Origin: Vibrio ezurae NBRC 102218
GTDB lineage: Bacteria > Pseudomonadota > Gammaproteobacteria > Enterobacterales > Vibrionaceae
Reading direction: 5' to 3'
Assembly: GCF_000467185.1 (NCBI RefSeq)
Contig: NZ_BATM01000022.1
Coordinates: 1-58,409 of the forward strand
Length of the DNA stretch: 58,409 nucleotides
In this document: positions 26,678 through 36,876 of the stretch, piece by piece
Layout of the letters: each line of letters opens with the position of its first letter
Position numbering within the stretch: position 1 is the stretch's first letter
Notes under the pieces: model-generated
What the model saw: only the letters and a program-made list of their open reading frames with translations
What the model was told of the DNA's origin: nothing
Databases searched by the model: none
Made by a program: the position numbers and the translations under genes

Positions 26678-28108
26678 ATGGCGCGACTTAATTTGGTTTC
26701 GAGTGACACTTTAGGAGACTCAGGTGATTTAAACTTGAAACTAACCGCTTTAAAAAAGAGTTACGCAGACACGCCAAACCCAAGTTTAGAGCAACGAAGA
26801 CAGCGCTTATTACTACTCAAACAATCAATATTAGAGCAGCAGTCACAATTGGTCTTAGCACTGGCAAAAGACTTCGGCAATCGCTCTGAGTTTGATTCTG
26901 TCCTGTCTGATATTATTCCAACCATTAATCACATCAAATACACGTTAAAAAACCTCAATCGATGGGCAAAGCCGTCGAAGCGACATGCAGGATTAATGCT
27001 GTTTCCTTCAAAAGTAAAAGTTGAGTATCAGCCTCTTGGAGTTGTAGGTGTTATTTCGCCGTGGAACTTCCCGGTAATGTTGAGCTTACCGCCAGTTGCT
27101 ACAGCCATTGCAGCAGGCAATAAAGTGATGCTAAAGCTCAGCGAATTTACGCCTGCGACCAATGAAGTGCTCATTAATATCTTGTCTGTGTTAGATGATG
27201 AAGTAGTGGTGATACAAGGCGGAGCGACGATTGCCGCGAATTTTAGTGCATTGCCTTTTGATCATTTACTGTTTACTGGTTCAACATCCGTTGGTCGTAT
27301 GGTCGCGCAGGCGGCGGCTAAAAATTTAACGCCCGTTACGCTGGAATTAGGTGGTAAATCGCCAGTGATAATCGCGCCTGATGCGCAGTTAGATAAAATC
27401 ATTGATTCAATTGTGTTTGGAAAATGCGTCAACGCAGGACAAATCTGCGTCGCACCAGATTATGTACTGATTGATCAAAACAGAGCCGATGAATTTGCCG
27501 AGTTATTTGCCCAGCGTTTTAACCATTATTTCGCTGAAGATCTCAGCCAGTTCAGCCATATTATCAATCATCATCAATACCAACGTTTACAACGATATAT
27601 CGAGCAAGCGAAAGCGACTGATGGCGTGCGTGTCATCGAAGTTGCGACCCGTAAAAGCATCACAGAACAAAACCAGTTATTGCCACATCTTATCTTTAAT
27701 CCGAGTGATGATTTAGCGGTGATGAAGGAAGAAATCTTTGGTCCCATTTTACCCATCATCACCTATCAAAAAGTCGAAGAGGCGATAAAGTATGTGAATG
27801 CTGGTGAGCGCCCCTTAGCGCTATATGTTATGAGTAATGAACAACCGACTGTTGATTATATTTTGGCAAATACGCATTCTGGAGGAGTGGCGGTTAATGA
27901 CACTATTTTTCATGTCGCGGCCGAAGATGCACCGTTTGGTGGGATAGGGCATTCTGGGATGGGGCGATATCATGGCGAAGAAGGATTTCGAACCTTTAGC
28001 CATGCTAAAACCATATTGTACACGCCGAGTTATTTACCCAGATCTCGGTTAATTTTGAAATATCGTAAGTGGGTATTGTCAGTTATGAGGAAGTGGTTTG
28101 TCAGGTAA
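26678..28108 (+). CDS. Aldehyde dehydrogenase (coniferyl aldehyde dehydrogenase type)
   Basis: A 476-residue NAD(P)-dependent aldehyde dehydrogenase. Visible are the SPWNFPVMLSLPP cofactor region (about 127-139), LLFTGSTSVGRMV, the general-base Glu223 in LELGGKSP, the catalytic Cys257 in NAGQICVAP, and EEIFGPILP. The short N-terminal form with TINHIKYTLKNLNRWAKPSK is typical of proteins annotated as coniferyl aldehyde dehydrogenase (CalB-like). In a marine bacterium the true substrate may be another aromatic or fatty aldehyde. No aromatic pathway genes are adjacent; a GST follows. Confidence 0.85.
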   Translation: MARLNLVSSDTLGDSGDLNLKLTALKKSYADTPNPSLEQRRQRLLLLKQSILEQQSQLVLALAKDFGNRSEFDSVLSDIIPTINHIKYTLKNLNRWAKPSKRHAGLMLFPSKVKVEYQPLGVVGVISPWNFPVMLSLPPVATAIAAGNKVMLKLSEFTPATNEVLINILSVLDDEVVVIQGGATIAANFSALPFDHLLFTGSTSVGRMVAQAAAKNLTPVTLELGGKSPVIIAPDAQLDKIIDSIVFGKCVNAGQICVAPDYVLIDQNRADEFAELFAQRFNHYFAEDLSQFSHIINHHQYQRLQRYIEQAKATDGVRVIEVATRKSITEQNQLLPHLIFNPSDDLAVMKEEIFGPILPIITYQKVEEAIKYVNAGERPLALYVMSNEQPTVDYILANTHSGGVAVNDTIFHVAAEDAPFGGIGHSGMGRYHGEEGFRTFSHAKTILYTPSYLPRSRLILKYRKWVLSVMRKWFVR

Positions 28109-28111
28109 TTG

Positions 28112-28180
28112 ATGGAAACATTACCTAAATTGCAACGCCTTATCGGACAGATTCGAAAGCGCTTTAAAGCGAAATTTTAA
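28112..28180 (+). CDS. Possible 22-residue basic peptide
   Basis: A short frame between the ALDH and GST genes starts three bases after the ALDH stop. It would encode a Lys/Arg-rich, possibly amphipathic peptide (LPKLQRLIGQIRKRFKAKF). An AGGT lies ahead of its ATG. It could be translated by coupling to the ALDH gene, or be chance. Confidence 0.25.
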   Translation: METLPKLQRLIGQIRKRFKAKF

Positions 28181-28194
28181 TAAGGAAATATGAA

Positions 28195-28806
28195 ATGAAA
28201 TTGTATGAGTCGGCGGCGACGCCAAGCTGTAGACGTGTTTCGATTTTTCTCAAGCTGATTGGGGCTGAGGTTGAACGTATTCAAGTGGATCTAAAGGGCG
28301 GTGAAAACATTACCCCTGAGTTCCAAAACAAAAGCGCTAGCGGCACTGTGCCAGTATTGGAGTTAGACGATGGTACTTACATCAGTGAGTCTGTCGCGAT
28401 TTGTCGTTACTTTGATCATATTGTGCCTAATCAGGCGAATCTATTTGGCGCGCCAGGCGTGCAGAGTGCACAAGTTGAAATGTGGCACCGCATTGTAGAG
28501 TTCCAAGGTTTGATTGCCGGTTTTCAGGCATTTAGAAATATTACCGGTTTTTACTCTGATCGAGAGAACTGTGTGAGTGAGTGGGGTGAAGAGTCAAAAA
28601 GCCGTGCAATTGCGTTTTTGACTAAGCTCGACAATAGACTGGCACATTCTAGCTATCTTGCCGGAGGTGAGTTGTCTGTTGCTGATATCACTGGGTTTTT
28701 ATTTGTGAACCTAATGAAAGGTGCATTTAGCGTCGAGATTGAAGAGCAGTACTCTCATATCCAAGCCTGGCACAATAAACTTGGTGCTATGCCTGAGTTC
28801 CAATAG
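28195..28806 (+). CDS. Glutathione S-transferase
   Basis: A 203-residue GST. The N-terminal thioredoxin-like domain starts MKLYESAATPSCRRVSIFLK and has the cis-Pro and Ser motifs as GTVPVLELDDGTYISESVAICRY (split over about 51-73). The helical C-terminal domain contains YLAGGELSVADITGF with the conserved N-capping Ser-Val-Ala-Asp. The TPSCRRV segment holds the candidate activating residue. It follows the ALDH by 86 bases and may share its transcript, suggesting handling of reactive aldehydes. Substrate unknown. Confidence 0.85.
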   Translation: MKLYESAATPSCRRVSIFLKLIGAEVERIQVDLKGGENITPEFQNKSASGTVPVLELDDGTYISESVAICRYFDHIVPNQANLFGAPGVQSAQVEMWHRIVEFQGLIAGFQAFRNITGFYSDRENCVSEWGEESKSRAIAFLTKLDNRLAHSSYLAGGELSVADITGFLFVNLMKGAFSVEIEEQYSHIQAWHNKLGAMPEFQ

Positions 28807-28862
28807 CAGTTAGAATGTCGCCAATTAACGAGCATAGCTCGAAAACTTAAGTTGGAAATGCA

Positions 28863-29327
28863 GTGGATCACTTAGAAGAAGAAATCGAAATTGAAGCAAT
28901 TGGTGTTGAGGTGTCAACTCAACCTGTTGAACTTTACAAGGTACTAAAGATTGCCGATGCAGTCAGTGGTGGCGGTGAAGCGAAACAAGCTATCAGCCAA
29001 GGCTATGTCGCCGTGAATGGCGAAATTGAAACCCGTAAACGTCGTAAACTCGTTGACGGTGATTTGGTGCAATTTAATGAAGAATTCTACCTAGTAATCT
29101 ATGTTGATCCGGCTGATGTTGTTGAAAGTGATTATGCAGATGATATGGCAGCAACAGATTACGACGCTGGCGATCAAGGTTATGACGATGAGCCGGAATA
29201 TGTCGAAGAGCATTTTGCCGGCAACCACTCTGACGCTAAAGTGCAGACTCAAGTTGCAGAAAGTAATGAAGACGATGACAGTGATAAAAACGCTAAAACA
29301 GGGCGTAAATCCATCAACTTCTTTTAA
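28863..29327 (+). CDS. S4-domain RNA-binding protein (YbcJ-like)
   Basis: A 154-residue protein whose S4 RNA-binding domain spans about 18-80: VELYKVLKIADAVSGGGEAK, SQGYVAVNGEIETRKRRKL and DGDLVQF. YbcJ is about 70 residues; this version has a long acidic C-terminal tail (Asp/Glu-rich, about 85-145) ending in a basic KTGRKSINFF. The start is GTG with a GGAAA ribosome site. The tail may modulate RNA binding or ribosome contact; this is inferred. Confidence 0.85.
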   Translation: MDHLEEEIEIEAIGVEVSTQPVELYKVLKIADAVSGGGEAKQAISQGYVAVNGEIETRKRRKLVDGDLVQFNEEFYLVIYVDPADVVESDYADDMAATDYDAGDQGYDDEPEYVEEHFAGNHSDAKVQTQVAESNEDDDSDKNAKTGRKSINFF

Positions 29328-29376
29328 TTTCGGCGATAATCACGAAAAAGATAAGTCGTAAAATTAACGATTGATT

Positions 29377-29408
29377 AAGGATCTAAATGTTATTTAGGTC
29401 CTTTTTTA
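29377..29408 (+). terminator. Terminator of the S4-domain gene
   Basis: Twelve-base arms (29377-29388 and 29392-29403, one G-U pair) followed by a T-run. Confidence 0.85.
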
Positions 29409-29441
29409 TTGCCCAAAACTAATGTCACTAGATCCAGACAA

Positions 29442-29472
29442 AAAAATGGGAACTGATTAACATCAGTTCCCA
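29442..29472 (-). terminator. Terminator of the amino acid ABC transporter operon
   Basis: Eleven-base arms (29447-29457 and 29462-29472). On the minus strand they are followed by seven T. Located about 35 bases after the ATPase gene's stop. Confidence 0.9.
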
Positions 29473-29507
29473 AACTTTTAGATGGATAACGGGTAAAGCA
29501 AAAACGC

Positions 29508-30233
29508 TTACAGAACTTTAGACAAGAAGTCTTGAGTACGTTCGTTTTGCGGGTTATCGAAGATTTCGCAAGGCTTACCTTGTTCAACGATTTTACCGTC
29601 AGCCATGAAGACTACACGGTCACACACTTCACGAGCAAAGCCCATTTCGTGGGTTACAACAACCATTGTCATGCCGTGTGAGTTGGCAAGATCTTGCATT
29701 ACTTGCAGAACTTCACCAACCATCTCTGGATCAAGTGCCGAAGTCGGTTCATCAAAAAGCAAAATGTCAGGGTTCATTGCCAGTGCGCGTGCAATTGCAA
29801 TACGCTGCTTTTGACCACCGGACAAGCTTTTTGGGTACGCATCGGCTTTGTCACGCAGACCGACTTTGTCCAACAATTCAAATGCAGTTGCTTGCGCTTC
29901 TGCTTTGTTGGCTTTTTTCAGTGTTAATGGCGCAAGCGTGATGTTTTCCATTACCGTTAGGTGCGGGAACAAGTTGAAAGATTGGAATACCATGCCAACA
30001 TGTTCACGGAACTTGTTAATATCCAAATCTTTGTTCGCTAGATCGTCACCATCAATAACAACATGACCACCGTTTAACTCTTCAAGGCCGTTCAGGCAGC
30101 GAAGTAGGGTAGACTTACCTGAGCCTGAAGGCCCGATAAGAGAGACAACTTCGTTTTCGGCAACATGAAAGTCAATACCGTTTAGAACAACGTTATCGCC
30201 ATAAGCTTTTACTAGTTTTGATACCTTAATCAT
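29508..30233 (-). CDS. Polar amino acid ABC transporter, ATP-binding protein
   Basis: A 241-residue ATPase of the GlnQ/HisP group. Walker A is [12 protein letters not shown], the signature is [15 protein letters not shown], Walker B is [14 protein letters not shown], and the H-loop is VVTHEMGFA. It overlaps the permease gene by eight bases. With the permease and binding protein it forms a three-part importer; the amino acid cannot be named from sequence, but glutamine or arginine-type substrates are likely. Confidence 0.95.
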   Translation of the reverse strand: MIKVSKLVKAYGDNVVLNGIDFHVAENEVVSLIGPSGSGKSTLLRCLNGLEELNGGHVVIDGDDLANKDLDINKFREHVGMVFQSFNLFPHLTVMENITLAPLTLKKANKAEAQATAFELLDKVGLRDKADAYPKSLSGGQKQRIAIARALAMNPDILLFDEPTSALDPEMVGEVLQVMQDLANSHGMTMVVVTHEMGFAREVCDRVVFMADGKIVEQGKPCEIFDNPQNERTQDFLSKVL

Positions 30234-30873
30234 TGTTCAAACGCGCCTCAATTTGTCTAAAGATAGTGCTCAAAATATAGATAAGAACAAAATACAAAAT
30301 GCCGACCATTGTCCATACTTCAAACGAACGGTACGTTGAAGAAATGATGATTTGACCTGACTGTGTTAATTCACTCACACCGATAACCGTTAGGATCGAA
30401 GTATCTTTTAGTGAAATAATGAACTGGTTCAAAATCGCAGGGATCATATGACGGAAAGCTTGTGGAAGTACTACTTTCAACATAGCTTGAGTCGATGAAA
30501 GACCAAGACTGCGCGCAGCTTCCATTTGGCCTTTATCAATTGCTTGAATACCGCCACGGAAAATTTCAGCCATGTAAGCACCAGCGTTAATACTAATAAC
30601 AATGGTACCTGCAACTTCGGCTGTCATATGGAAGCCAAGGTAACCTGTCATGCCAAAGTATAGAAAGAAGGCTTGAACAATAAGAGGTGTACCGCGGACA
30701 ATATCGATATAAACTTTGGCAATAAGGCGTAAAATTTTGTTATTGCCAATATTAATAAGACCCAATACAAGGCCAATGCCAGTTGCCAAGAACAGCGAAC
30801 TTACCGTTATGATCAGGGTGATTTTCATCCCCTCGATAAAGGCAGGTAGGCTATCCATGAATAGCTCAAACAT
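30226..30873 (-). CDS. Polar amino acid ABC transporter, permease
   Basis: A 215-residue HisM/GlnP-type permease. The N-terminus [20 protein letters not shown] and the [15 protein letters not shown] signature mark the family. The ATPase-docking loop is [20 protein letters not shown], followed by [15 protein letters not shown]. About five membrane segments. A single permease gene implies that it works as a homodimer. Confidence 0.95.
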   Translation of the reverse strand: MFELFMDSLPAFIEGMKITLIITVSSLFLATGIGLVLGLINIGNNKILRLIAKVYIDIVRGTPLIVQAFFLYFGMTGYLGFHMTAEVAGTIVISINAGAYMAEIFRGGIQAIDKGQMEAARSLGLSSTQAMLKVVLPQAFRHMIPAILNQFIISLKDTSILTVIGVSELTQSGQIIISSTYRSFEVWTMVGILYFVLIYILSTIFRQIEARLNND

Positions 30874-30964
30874 ACGAATTTCCTTTATAAAACTATTTAA
30901 CCTCGTCGCAAAGATGTTGACCTCAAAATAAGGCGCTCATCTAAGAGGCTATTTAGAAAAGAAA

Positions 30965-30991
30965 GAAGGAGTTTATGTAATAAACTCCTTC
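30965..30991 (-). other. Intercistronic hairpin
   Basis: Eleven-base arms (30965-30975 and 30981-30991) lie between the binding-protein and permease genes. On the minus strand no continuous T-run follows, so it more likely stabilises the binding-protein mRNA or partly attenuates readthrough. That is common where binding protein is needed in excess. Confidence 0.55.
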
Positions 30992-31049
30992 CTGAGTAAA
31001 TATTTTTATTTTAAAGCAATGTTTCTAAACCTTGTGTTTAAACGAGGTA

Positions 31050-31787
31050 TTATTGGTATTTATTAAGAATCTTCTCGTAAGTACCGTTTGCTTTAATTTT
31101 TGCTAGACCATCGTTGAATTTCTTAAGAAGTTCAGCATTTTGGCCTTTCTTAACACCAAAACCAAATTTCGCTGTTGTTAATTTCTCACCAACAAGTTTT
31201 AGAGTTGGAGTTTTATCTAGAGAAATTTTGTAAGCGATAACAGGGTAGTCTTCAAAAGCGATATCAGCGTTGCCGTTGATCACTTCTTGGAACATAGATG
31301 CAGAATCGTCAAAGTAACGAATAGTAGAATCTAGGTCTTTACGGTTAGCGCTTGCCCAATCTGCAGAAGTGGTACCTTTCTTAACTGCAAAACGTTTGTT
31401 TTTGAAGTCAGCGATAGAAGCAATTTTGCTATCTACAGTCACAACTGGGATAACACCTGATTCGTAGTAACCTTCAGAGAAGTCTAAAACCTTAGCGCGT
31501 TTCTCTGTGATTGTCATACCTGCAATAGCACCATCAAGTTGGCCTGATACAACACCAGGGATGATACCGTTGAAGTTCATTGGCGTTAGTTGGTATTCGA
31601 AACCTTCAATTTTTGCGATAGCGTCTAGTACTTCAACATCGATACCAGTATATGCGCCATCTACTTTGAACGAGAAAGGAGCGTAAGCTGCATCAGTCGC
31701 GATCTTATAAACTTTGTCTTTTGCAAATGCAGTTGTGGTTGTCAGAGCAGCCAAAAGCATTGCAAATGTAATTGAAATCTTTTTCAT
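31050..31787 (-). CDS. Polar amino acid ABC transporter, substrate-binding protein
   Basis: A 245-residue family-3 solute-binding protein with a signal peptide (LLAALTTTTAFA, cleaved after about 22). The start of the mature fold is YKIATDAAYAPFSFKVDGAY. The lid and hinge regions are GVVSGQLDGAIAGMTITEKRAK and VINGNADIAFEDYPVIAY. It is first in the operon, 176 bases before the permease. Closest in appearance to GlnH-like proteins; ligand is not certain. Confidence 0.9.
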   Translation of the reverse strand: MKKISITFAMLLAALTTTTAFAKDKVYKIATDAAYAPFSFKVDGAYTGIDVEVLDAIAKIEGFEYQLTPMNFNGIIPGVVSGQLDGAIAGMTITEKRAKVLDFSEGYYESGVIPVVTVDSKIASIADFKNKRFAVKKGTTSADWASANRKDLDSTIRYFDDSASMFQEVINGNADIAFEDYPVIAYKISLDKTPTLKLVGEKLTTAKFGFGVKKGQNAELLKKFNDGLAKIKANGTYEKILNKYQ

Positions 31788-32621
31788 TTTTGCGAGTTTC
31801 CTTATTTTTAAGTCTCAGTGAAGAGACGAAAGCAAGCGACGAAAATAATCCCTATGGAAGAAAAGATCAAGTAATGAGACAAAATGACCCTAATTAACTA
31901 TGCATTAATGCCGATATTTTATGTCATTTAATCGATTTCTTTACAAAAAACACATAGTTTATATGCAACTAATTACTTATTTTTCATTAGGTTTTACAGG
32001 TCATTTTTTAAACGTTATTTTGATGAAATCTAAACGATAAGATTAGTGTAGATGTGTTTTACAGGCATAAATTGAATGTAACGTATTGATTTTAAATTTA
32101 GGTTGTTTAAAAACCCCTTTTTAATCAATGAATTACTGAGCGCCCTGTATTTTTTATTGAATTTAGTCTTAATTGTCTAAATAAATGAGAAAAAGTCATT
32201 GCATAACAAAGAAGGAGCAGTGCTGGTGGTAAAAGTTTTCCTGCGTTGATTAAATATCTTACGTAAATGCTTATTATTGCGTTACTTAGGCTATCAGAGA
32301 TTCACAATAAAATTACATAACTATTTCTAGTTATCCTATGGAAATAACAATTTCTAATATTAATTAAAATGCATACAACGTGAATTTCTATTGGTCAATA
32401 TTAAATCCAGTGAGTTAAATGTTGCGTAAATGGATCTATTGCTCGGTGTTATTTTCAGTTTATTAACTTGCTGGCGAGTTCTGCGCTTGCTATTTTTGGT
32501 GTTTATTTGTGAAGTAGCATTGGTTTTCTTCAAAAATGAGATCTCACTCATGATTTAGCATACGCTTGTTAGTGCTATCCGCCTTAAAGCATCAACAATA
32601 CCACTGAGTGTTGAGTAAAAG
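31788..32621. other. AT-rich gene-free region
   Basis: About 830 bases with no convincing gene. A 63-codon minus-strand frame (32360-32551) lacks family features and is rejected. The part next to 31787 must contain the promoter of the amino acid transporter operon. Long A/T tracts give many weak promoter-like boxes but no clear operator, RNA gene or repeat. Confidence 0.5.
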
Positions 32622-32654
32622 CAGAAGGTCGACAAAATCACATGTCGCCTTCTG
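32622..32654 (-). terminator. Terminator of the yqhD-type gene
   Basis: Stem 32622-32634 with 32643-32654 and one bulged base. A short T-run follows on the minus strand. Confidence 0.7.
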
Positions 32655-32678
32655 AATACGGCTGTCTATGCTAGAGAA

Positions 32679-33824
32679 TTAAGCAAGAGCTTGCTGTAAA
32701 ATATGTTCTACTTCTATAAGAGTAATCGATTGGTTTTCACCGAGCGTCAGCATATTGTGCGATTTTAATTGATGTAAAATCGTGTCAATGGCGACCGCTT
32801 TATTATCCCCATACTCGGTAAGTTGGGTTGGCATGTTCAAGCTATGATAAAAGTCTTCAATGTAGTTGATAGTTTGCTCTGCCAAATCGGCACTTTGCTG
32901 TAGTCCAAAAACGTTTTTTCCCATTTGTTCTAATTTGGCACGTTTACATTCAATTTGGTTGCGTAGTAGTGAAGGTTGGATAATAGCTAGTGAATGCGCG
33001 TGATCAACGCCATATAAAGCGGTGAGTTCATGTCCAATCATATGAGTGGCCCAGTCTTGTGCGACGCCAACACCAATAAGGCCGTTTAATGCTTGGTTAG
33101 CATTCCACATTAAATTAGCGCGCCAAGTATCACTGTCGTGATGGTCAAAGTCGTTGCCAAGTGTTTTCAGGTTTTTCAACAGAGCTTCTGCAAACCCGTC
33201 TTGTACCATTGCGTTAGTAGGCTTCGTTAAATATTGTTCACAGACGTGTATCCATGCATCAATTAATCCATTGACTAATTGGCGTTGTGGAAGCGTTTTC
33301 ATCGCGTCAGGATCAAGCACCGCAAATTTGGGTTGTACATAAGAAGACAAAAAGCTGAGTTTATCTTGAGTGGACTTTTTAGTGACAACAGCAGCTTTAT
33401 TTGATTCAGAGCCTGTAGCGGGAAGGGTTAACACGGCCCCCAGTGGCACAGCGCTTGTCACTTGATGTTTGCCGATGAGAATATCCCAACCATCGCCTTC
33501 GTAATGTGATGCGGCTGCAATGTATTTACTGCCATCGATCACTGAGCCTCCACCAACGGCAAGTAAATAGTCGACCTTGTTTTTCTTTACGATATCAACG
33601 GCCTTGTCTAGTGTTTCTACTGATGGATTTGGCTCGACACCCGAAAACTCTTGCCATTGGTGCCCACTGAGCGCACTAGCGACTTGGTCATAAACGCCAT
33701 TTTTCTTAATCGATCCTCCGCCATAAATGACAAGAACTTTACTGTCGATAGGGATTGCTTGAGCGATTGCAGCAATTTGAGATTGTCCAAAATAGATATT
33801 GGTTGGATTTGAATAGCTAAATTG
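32679..33824 (-). CDS. yqhD: Iron-containing alcohol dehydrogenase / NADPH-dependent aldehyde reductase
   Basis: A YqhD-type reductase of short-chain and peroxidation aldehydes to alcohols. The 381 residues are counted from the chosen ATG (MQFSYSNPTNIYFGQ), which has an AGGGAA ribosome site; the frame is open 19 codons further up. The sequence follows E. coli YqhD (387) throughout: VIYGGGSIKKNGVYDQV, LLAVGGGSVIDGSKYIAAA, LTLPATGSESN, and metal-ligand segments NGLIDAWIHVCEQY and HMIGHELTALYGVDHAHSLAI. It lies downstream of an AraC regulator, as in the yqhC-yqhD pairing. Confidence 0.95.
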   Translation of the reverse strand, partial: QFSYSNPTNIYFGQSQIAAIAQAIPIDSKVLVIYGGGSIKKNGVYDQVASALSGHQWQEFSGVEPNPSVETLDKAVDIVKKNKVDYLLAVGGGSVIDGSKYIAAASHYEGDGWDILIGKHQVTSAVPLGAVLTLPATGSESNKAAVVTKKSTQDKLSFLSSYVQPKFAVLDPDAMKTLPQRQLVNGLIDAWIHVCEQYLTKPTNAMVQDGFAEALLKNLKTLGNDFDHHDSDTWRANLMWNANQALNGLIGVGVAQDWATHMIGHELTALYGVDHAHSLAIIQPSLLRNQIECKRAKLEQMGKNVFGLQQSADLAEQTINYIEDFYHSLNMPTQLTEYGDNKAVAIDTILHQLKSHNMLTLGENQSITLIEVEHILQQALA

Positions 33825-33904
33825 CATGTTATGGTTCCCTTTAATTATTGCCTTCATATGTGCACGATGGTTTTCATGCATCGAAGTCTATTGATCGTAA
33901 ATGA

Positions 33905-34735
33905 TTAAGGCGTTCTACGTTCCCTGCGAAATACCTTTGGAGTGCAACCGTACACGCTCTTAAAAGCATGACTAAATTGAGTGGCACTATTAAAACCACA
34001 TAACGCAGCAATGGTGTTTATATTAGTACGTCCTGATCGCAAGATAGTAGCACCTTTATAGGTTCTTTTTTGTTTGAGCATTTGGGAGAAGGAGAGCCCT
34101 TCCTCTGCCAGCTTTCGTTTTACACTAGAGATGGACAGTGTTAGATGTTGCGCAAGCATAGGTAGAGTGATCTCTTTATCCAGTCTCCTATCAAGGAACA
34201 GCGATACCTTGTCAGAGAATGAGGTATCCGTTGCTTGTAGTATGCGGCGAGCAACGCTTTGATGGTTGAGCGACAGTTGCAATAAAAAGCTATTTATCAA
34301 AGAGCGCTGAACAGGGTTTGAATAAACAGAGTCTTGAGCGCAAGTGGATAAAGCCGTAAACAATTGCCGTTCAAGTAGATTGCTGTCTAATAGTGAAGGT
34401 GTCTTAGCAGGCGTTGCTGTCTGTATGTGTAAGGGATGCTCGGAAAGGGTGAGATCAGGCAAAGAATGCGCGCTTGAGAACACGTCTAAGGCTTCAAATT
34501 CAACCATAAGTACTTCTGCGTTAACCCCCATGTGCTCATTTAAGAGGAAAAATGAGGGGAGATCTTCGGTGAAGCAACAGAGTATTTGCTCGCTATTTAA
34601 TATCAGTGATGAGTTCTGTACTTGAAAAGACGGGGTGCCTGCTTGCAGACGAACAAATGCCAACGGCATTGTTGCGTAATGGTGCAGTAGCGATGGCTGC
34701 GCCTTAGAAAGTGATAAATAAGTAAACAGCGACAC
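33905..34735 (-). CDS. AraC-family transcriptional regulator
   Basis: A 276-residue regulator. The C-terminal double HTH (about 185-270) shows LPMLAQHLTLSISSVKRKLAEEG and the second helix pair NTIAALCGFNSATQFSHAFK, ending in GCTPKVFRRE. The N-terminal part is a variable sensing domain without recognised motifs. It is encoded just upstream of yqhD in the same direction, 80 bases away. E. coli YqhC, also AraC-type, activates yqhD in response to aldehydes; by position this may do the same. Confidence 0.85.
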   Translation of the reverse strand: MSLFTYLSLSKAQPSLLHHYATMPLAFVRLQAGTPSFQVQNSSLILNSEQILCCFTEDLPSFFLLNEHMGVNAEVLMVEFEALDVFSSAHSLPDLTLSEHPLHIQTATPAKTPSLLDSNLLERQLFTALSTCAQDSVYSNPVQRSLINSFLLQLSLNHQSVARRILQATDTSFSDKVSLFLDRRLDKEITLPMLAQHLTLSISSVKRKLAEEGLSFSQMLKQKRTYKGATILRSGRTNINTIAALCGFNSATQFSHAFKSVYGCTPKVFRRERRTP

Positions 34736-34835
34736 AAATAACGCCTTATAGATAGAATGATTTTATCTTATCCAACTATCGTATTGAATGGAAAGGGGCT
34801 TTGTCTGTTTTTGTCGATGTAGCTATCAAAGAAAA

Positions 34836-34869
34836 AAACCGGTAGCGCAGGGGATTGCGTTACCGGTTT
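34836..34869 (-). terminator. Terminator of rnb
   Basis: Arms 34836-34849 and 34856-34869 with one G-U pair. Followed on the minus strand by a run of seven T. Confidence 0.9.
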
Positions 34870-34890
34870 ATTATCGTTAGCGTAAGTGGC

Positions 34891-36876
34891 TTAATCTTCT
34901 TGAGTAGGAAGATCAGCAAAAACGTCGGTGGGTTTGGCAACGATATTGCGCTTTTCTACGTCGACATCCGTTAGGATAATTTCAACAATGTCGCTAAGCT
35001 TATAGACCACTTCTTTATCAATGGAAATAGAACCCTGCTCAGTGCTTGATTCTATGCGTTCTTTGTTATCCATAATCAAAGAGTTTGGCACAAATGCTGC
35101 GGCACCATTTTCAATCAATCGTACGCGCATACCGCCACGACCAATATCAAAAATTTCTGCTTTGAATGCCGTTTGTGCCGCCACGTCTTTTTTCAAGGTA
35201 CGGGCGTATAACCAATCGCTGACCTTGCGCTCTGCCATTCTGTGGTGCTTACGATGAATTGCGAGCTCGTCGCCCACTTCATCATCGGGTGTTTGCACAG
35301 GGGCTTTATCAAGGATGATAGCTTTTAATAGTCGGTGATTGACCATATCGCTGTATTTACGAATTGGAGAGGTCCAAGTTGCGTAGATATCTAACCCCAT
35401 GGCAAAGTGTGGTGCTGGTGTATTGCCCATTTCACCATAACTTTGATGCTTGCGAATTCGGTTGTCTAAATACTGAGTAGGTTGACTATTTAACCAACGA
35501 CGTAGCGCAGTGAAGCCTTCTAATGTGGTCACATTTTGCGAGTCAAAACCTTCTGCGCCATATTCAGTCACCAAATCAATGACGTTATTTACTTTGTCAT
35601 CTTTTAAGCCTGAGTGGGTATTAAAGATACCCATACCTAATTTATCGCTCAGAACACGCCCAGCACAAATGTTAGCGGTAATCATGGCTTCTTCGACTAA
35701 TTTATTGGCAGTGCGGCGCATATCGGCATGAATAGCAATGACATCGTTGTCTTCACTAAGTTCAAAGCGATAATCCGGACGGTCAGGGAAGATAACCGCA
35801 TTATTTTCTCGCCATTGGCTGCGTGATTTCGCCATTTCTGCTAAAGCATCGACCACGTTGGCAATCTCTTGCGTTGGAGTCCAATCTACAGATGTTCCAG
35901 TTTCCAAGTAATCAGAAACAGCGTTGTAGGCCAAACGAGCATGAGATTTAATATTCGCTGCAAAGAAGCGAATATCATCTTGTATGGTGCCATCACTATC
36001 AATAGTGACTGTGCAGCAAAGAGCAGGGCGCACTTGGTCTTGAATGAGTGAACAAAGGTTGTCTGCGAGATCTCTAGGTAGCATTGGAATATTGCGACCA
36101 GGTAGGTAGATCGTGAAACCGCGTTCACGCGCTACTTTATCCATTTCATCATCCGGTGTGATGTAAGCCGTAGGATCGGCAATTGCGATGCTCAGCTCAA
36201 ACTGACCGTTTTCAGTTTTGCGAGCATACAGCGCATCATCCATATCTTTTGTAGATTCACCATCGATGGTAACAAAAGGAATGTCAGTAAGATCTTCGCG
36301 AGTCAGGTCGGTATCATCGTGCAGTTGCCAGTTTTCAATACCTTCGGGCTCGGTATTCGGCAAGTCATTTTCTGCTAATGTGACCCACCAAGGGGCTATT
36401 TTGTCATTGGCATCGGTGATTTTTTCTGTGATTTCCACCATGAAGCCAGCATCACCTTTCAGTGGGTGCTGGATAACGTGTGCTACAACCCAATCGCCTT
36501 CGGCAAACATATCGTGCTTTAGCCCTTTGGCTGTTTTGGCTTTTAAAGAAAGGTTGCGTAACTGTGGCTGATCAGGAACCACATTTAAGCGTCCTTTAAA
36601 CAGCTTAATTCGGCCTATAAAACGGGTAACGGCTTGCTCAAGCAGTTGGTCTGGTTCGGCTAACTCTTTGTCATTTTCAGTGCGAATCAATGCCACTACA
36701 CGGTCACCGTGCATGCATTTTTTCATATAAGGAGGTGGGATGAAGTAGCTTGTTTTGTTGTCGACTTCTAGAAAACCAAACTTTTTGTCTGTCGCTTTAA
36801 TCGTCCCTTCTTTGGTTGGGATCTTTTCTTTAATTTGCTGTTTTAGTTGAGCAAGCAACGGGTTATCTGCAAACAT
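34891..36876 (-). CDS. rnb: Exoribonuclease II
   Basis: RNase II degrades single-stranded RNA processively from the 3' end. I choose the start [15 protein letters not shown] (661 residues), which matches the E. coli start; the frame is open 20 codons upstream. Two cold-shock-like domains (about 20-170) precede the RNB catalytic domain, whose magnesium-binding Asp residues lie in [37 protein letters not shown] follows, then a C-terminal S1 domain (about 560-645). No functional neighbours. Confidence 0.95.
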   Translation of the reverse strand: MFADNPLLAQLKQQIKEKIPTKEGTIKATDKKFGFLEVDNKTSYFIPPPYMKKCMHGDRVVALIRTENDKELAEPDQLLEQAVTRFIGRIKLFKGRLNVVPDQPQLRNLSLKAKTAKGLKHDMFAEGDWVVAHVIQHPLKGDAGFMVEITEKITDANDKIAPWWVTLAENDLPNTEPEGIENWQLHDDTDLTREDLTDIPFVTIDGESTKDMDDALYARKTENGQFELSIAIADPTAYITPDDEMDKVARERGFTIYLPGRNIPMLPRDLADNLCSLIQDQVRPALCCTVTIDSDGTIQDDIRFFAANIKSHARLAYNAVSDYLETGTSVDWTPTQEIANVVDALAEMAKSRSQWRENNAVIFPDRPDYRFELSEDNDVIAIHADMRRTANKLVEEAMITANICAGRVLSDKLGMGIFNTHSGLKDDKVNNVIDLVTEYGAEGFDSQNVTTLEGFTALRRWLNSQPTQYLDNRIRKHQSYGEMGNTPAPHFAMGLDIYATWTSPIRKYSDMVNHRLLKAIILDKAPVQTPDDEVGDELAIHRKHHRMAERKVSDWLYARTLKKDVAAQTAFKAEIFDIGRGGMRVRLIENGAAAFVPNSLIMDNKERIESSTEQGSISIDKEVVYKLSDIVEIILTDVDVEKRNIVAKPTDVFADLPTQED

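Noticed and set aside
32360..32551. 63-codon minus-strand frame in the AT-rich gap
   Set aside because: No ribosome site, no family pattern and composition like the surrounding non-coding DNA.
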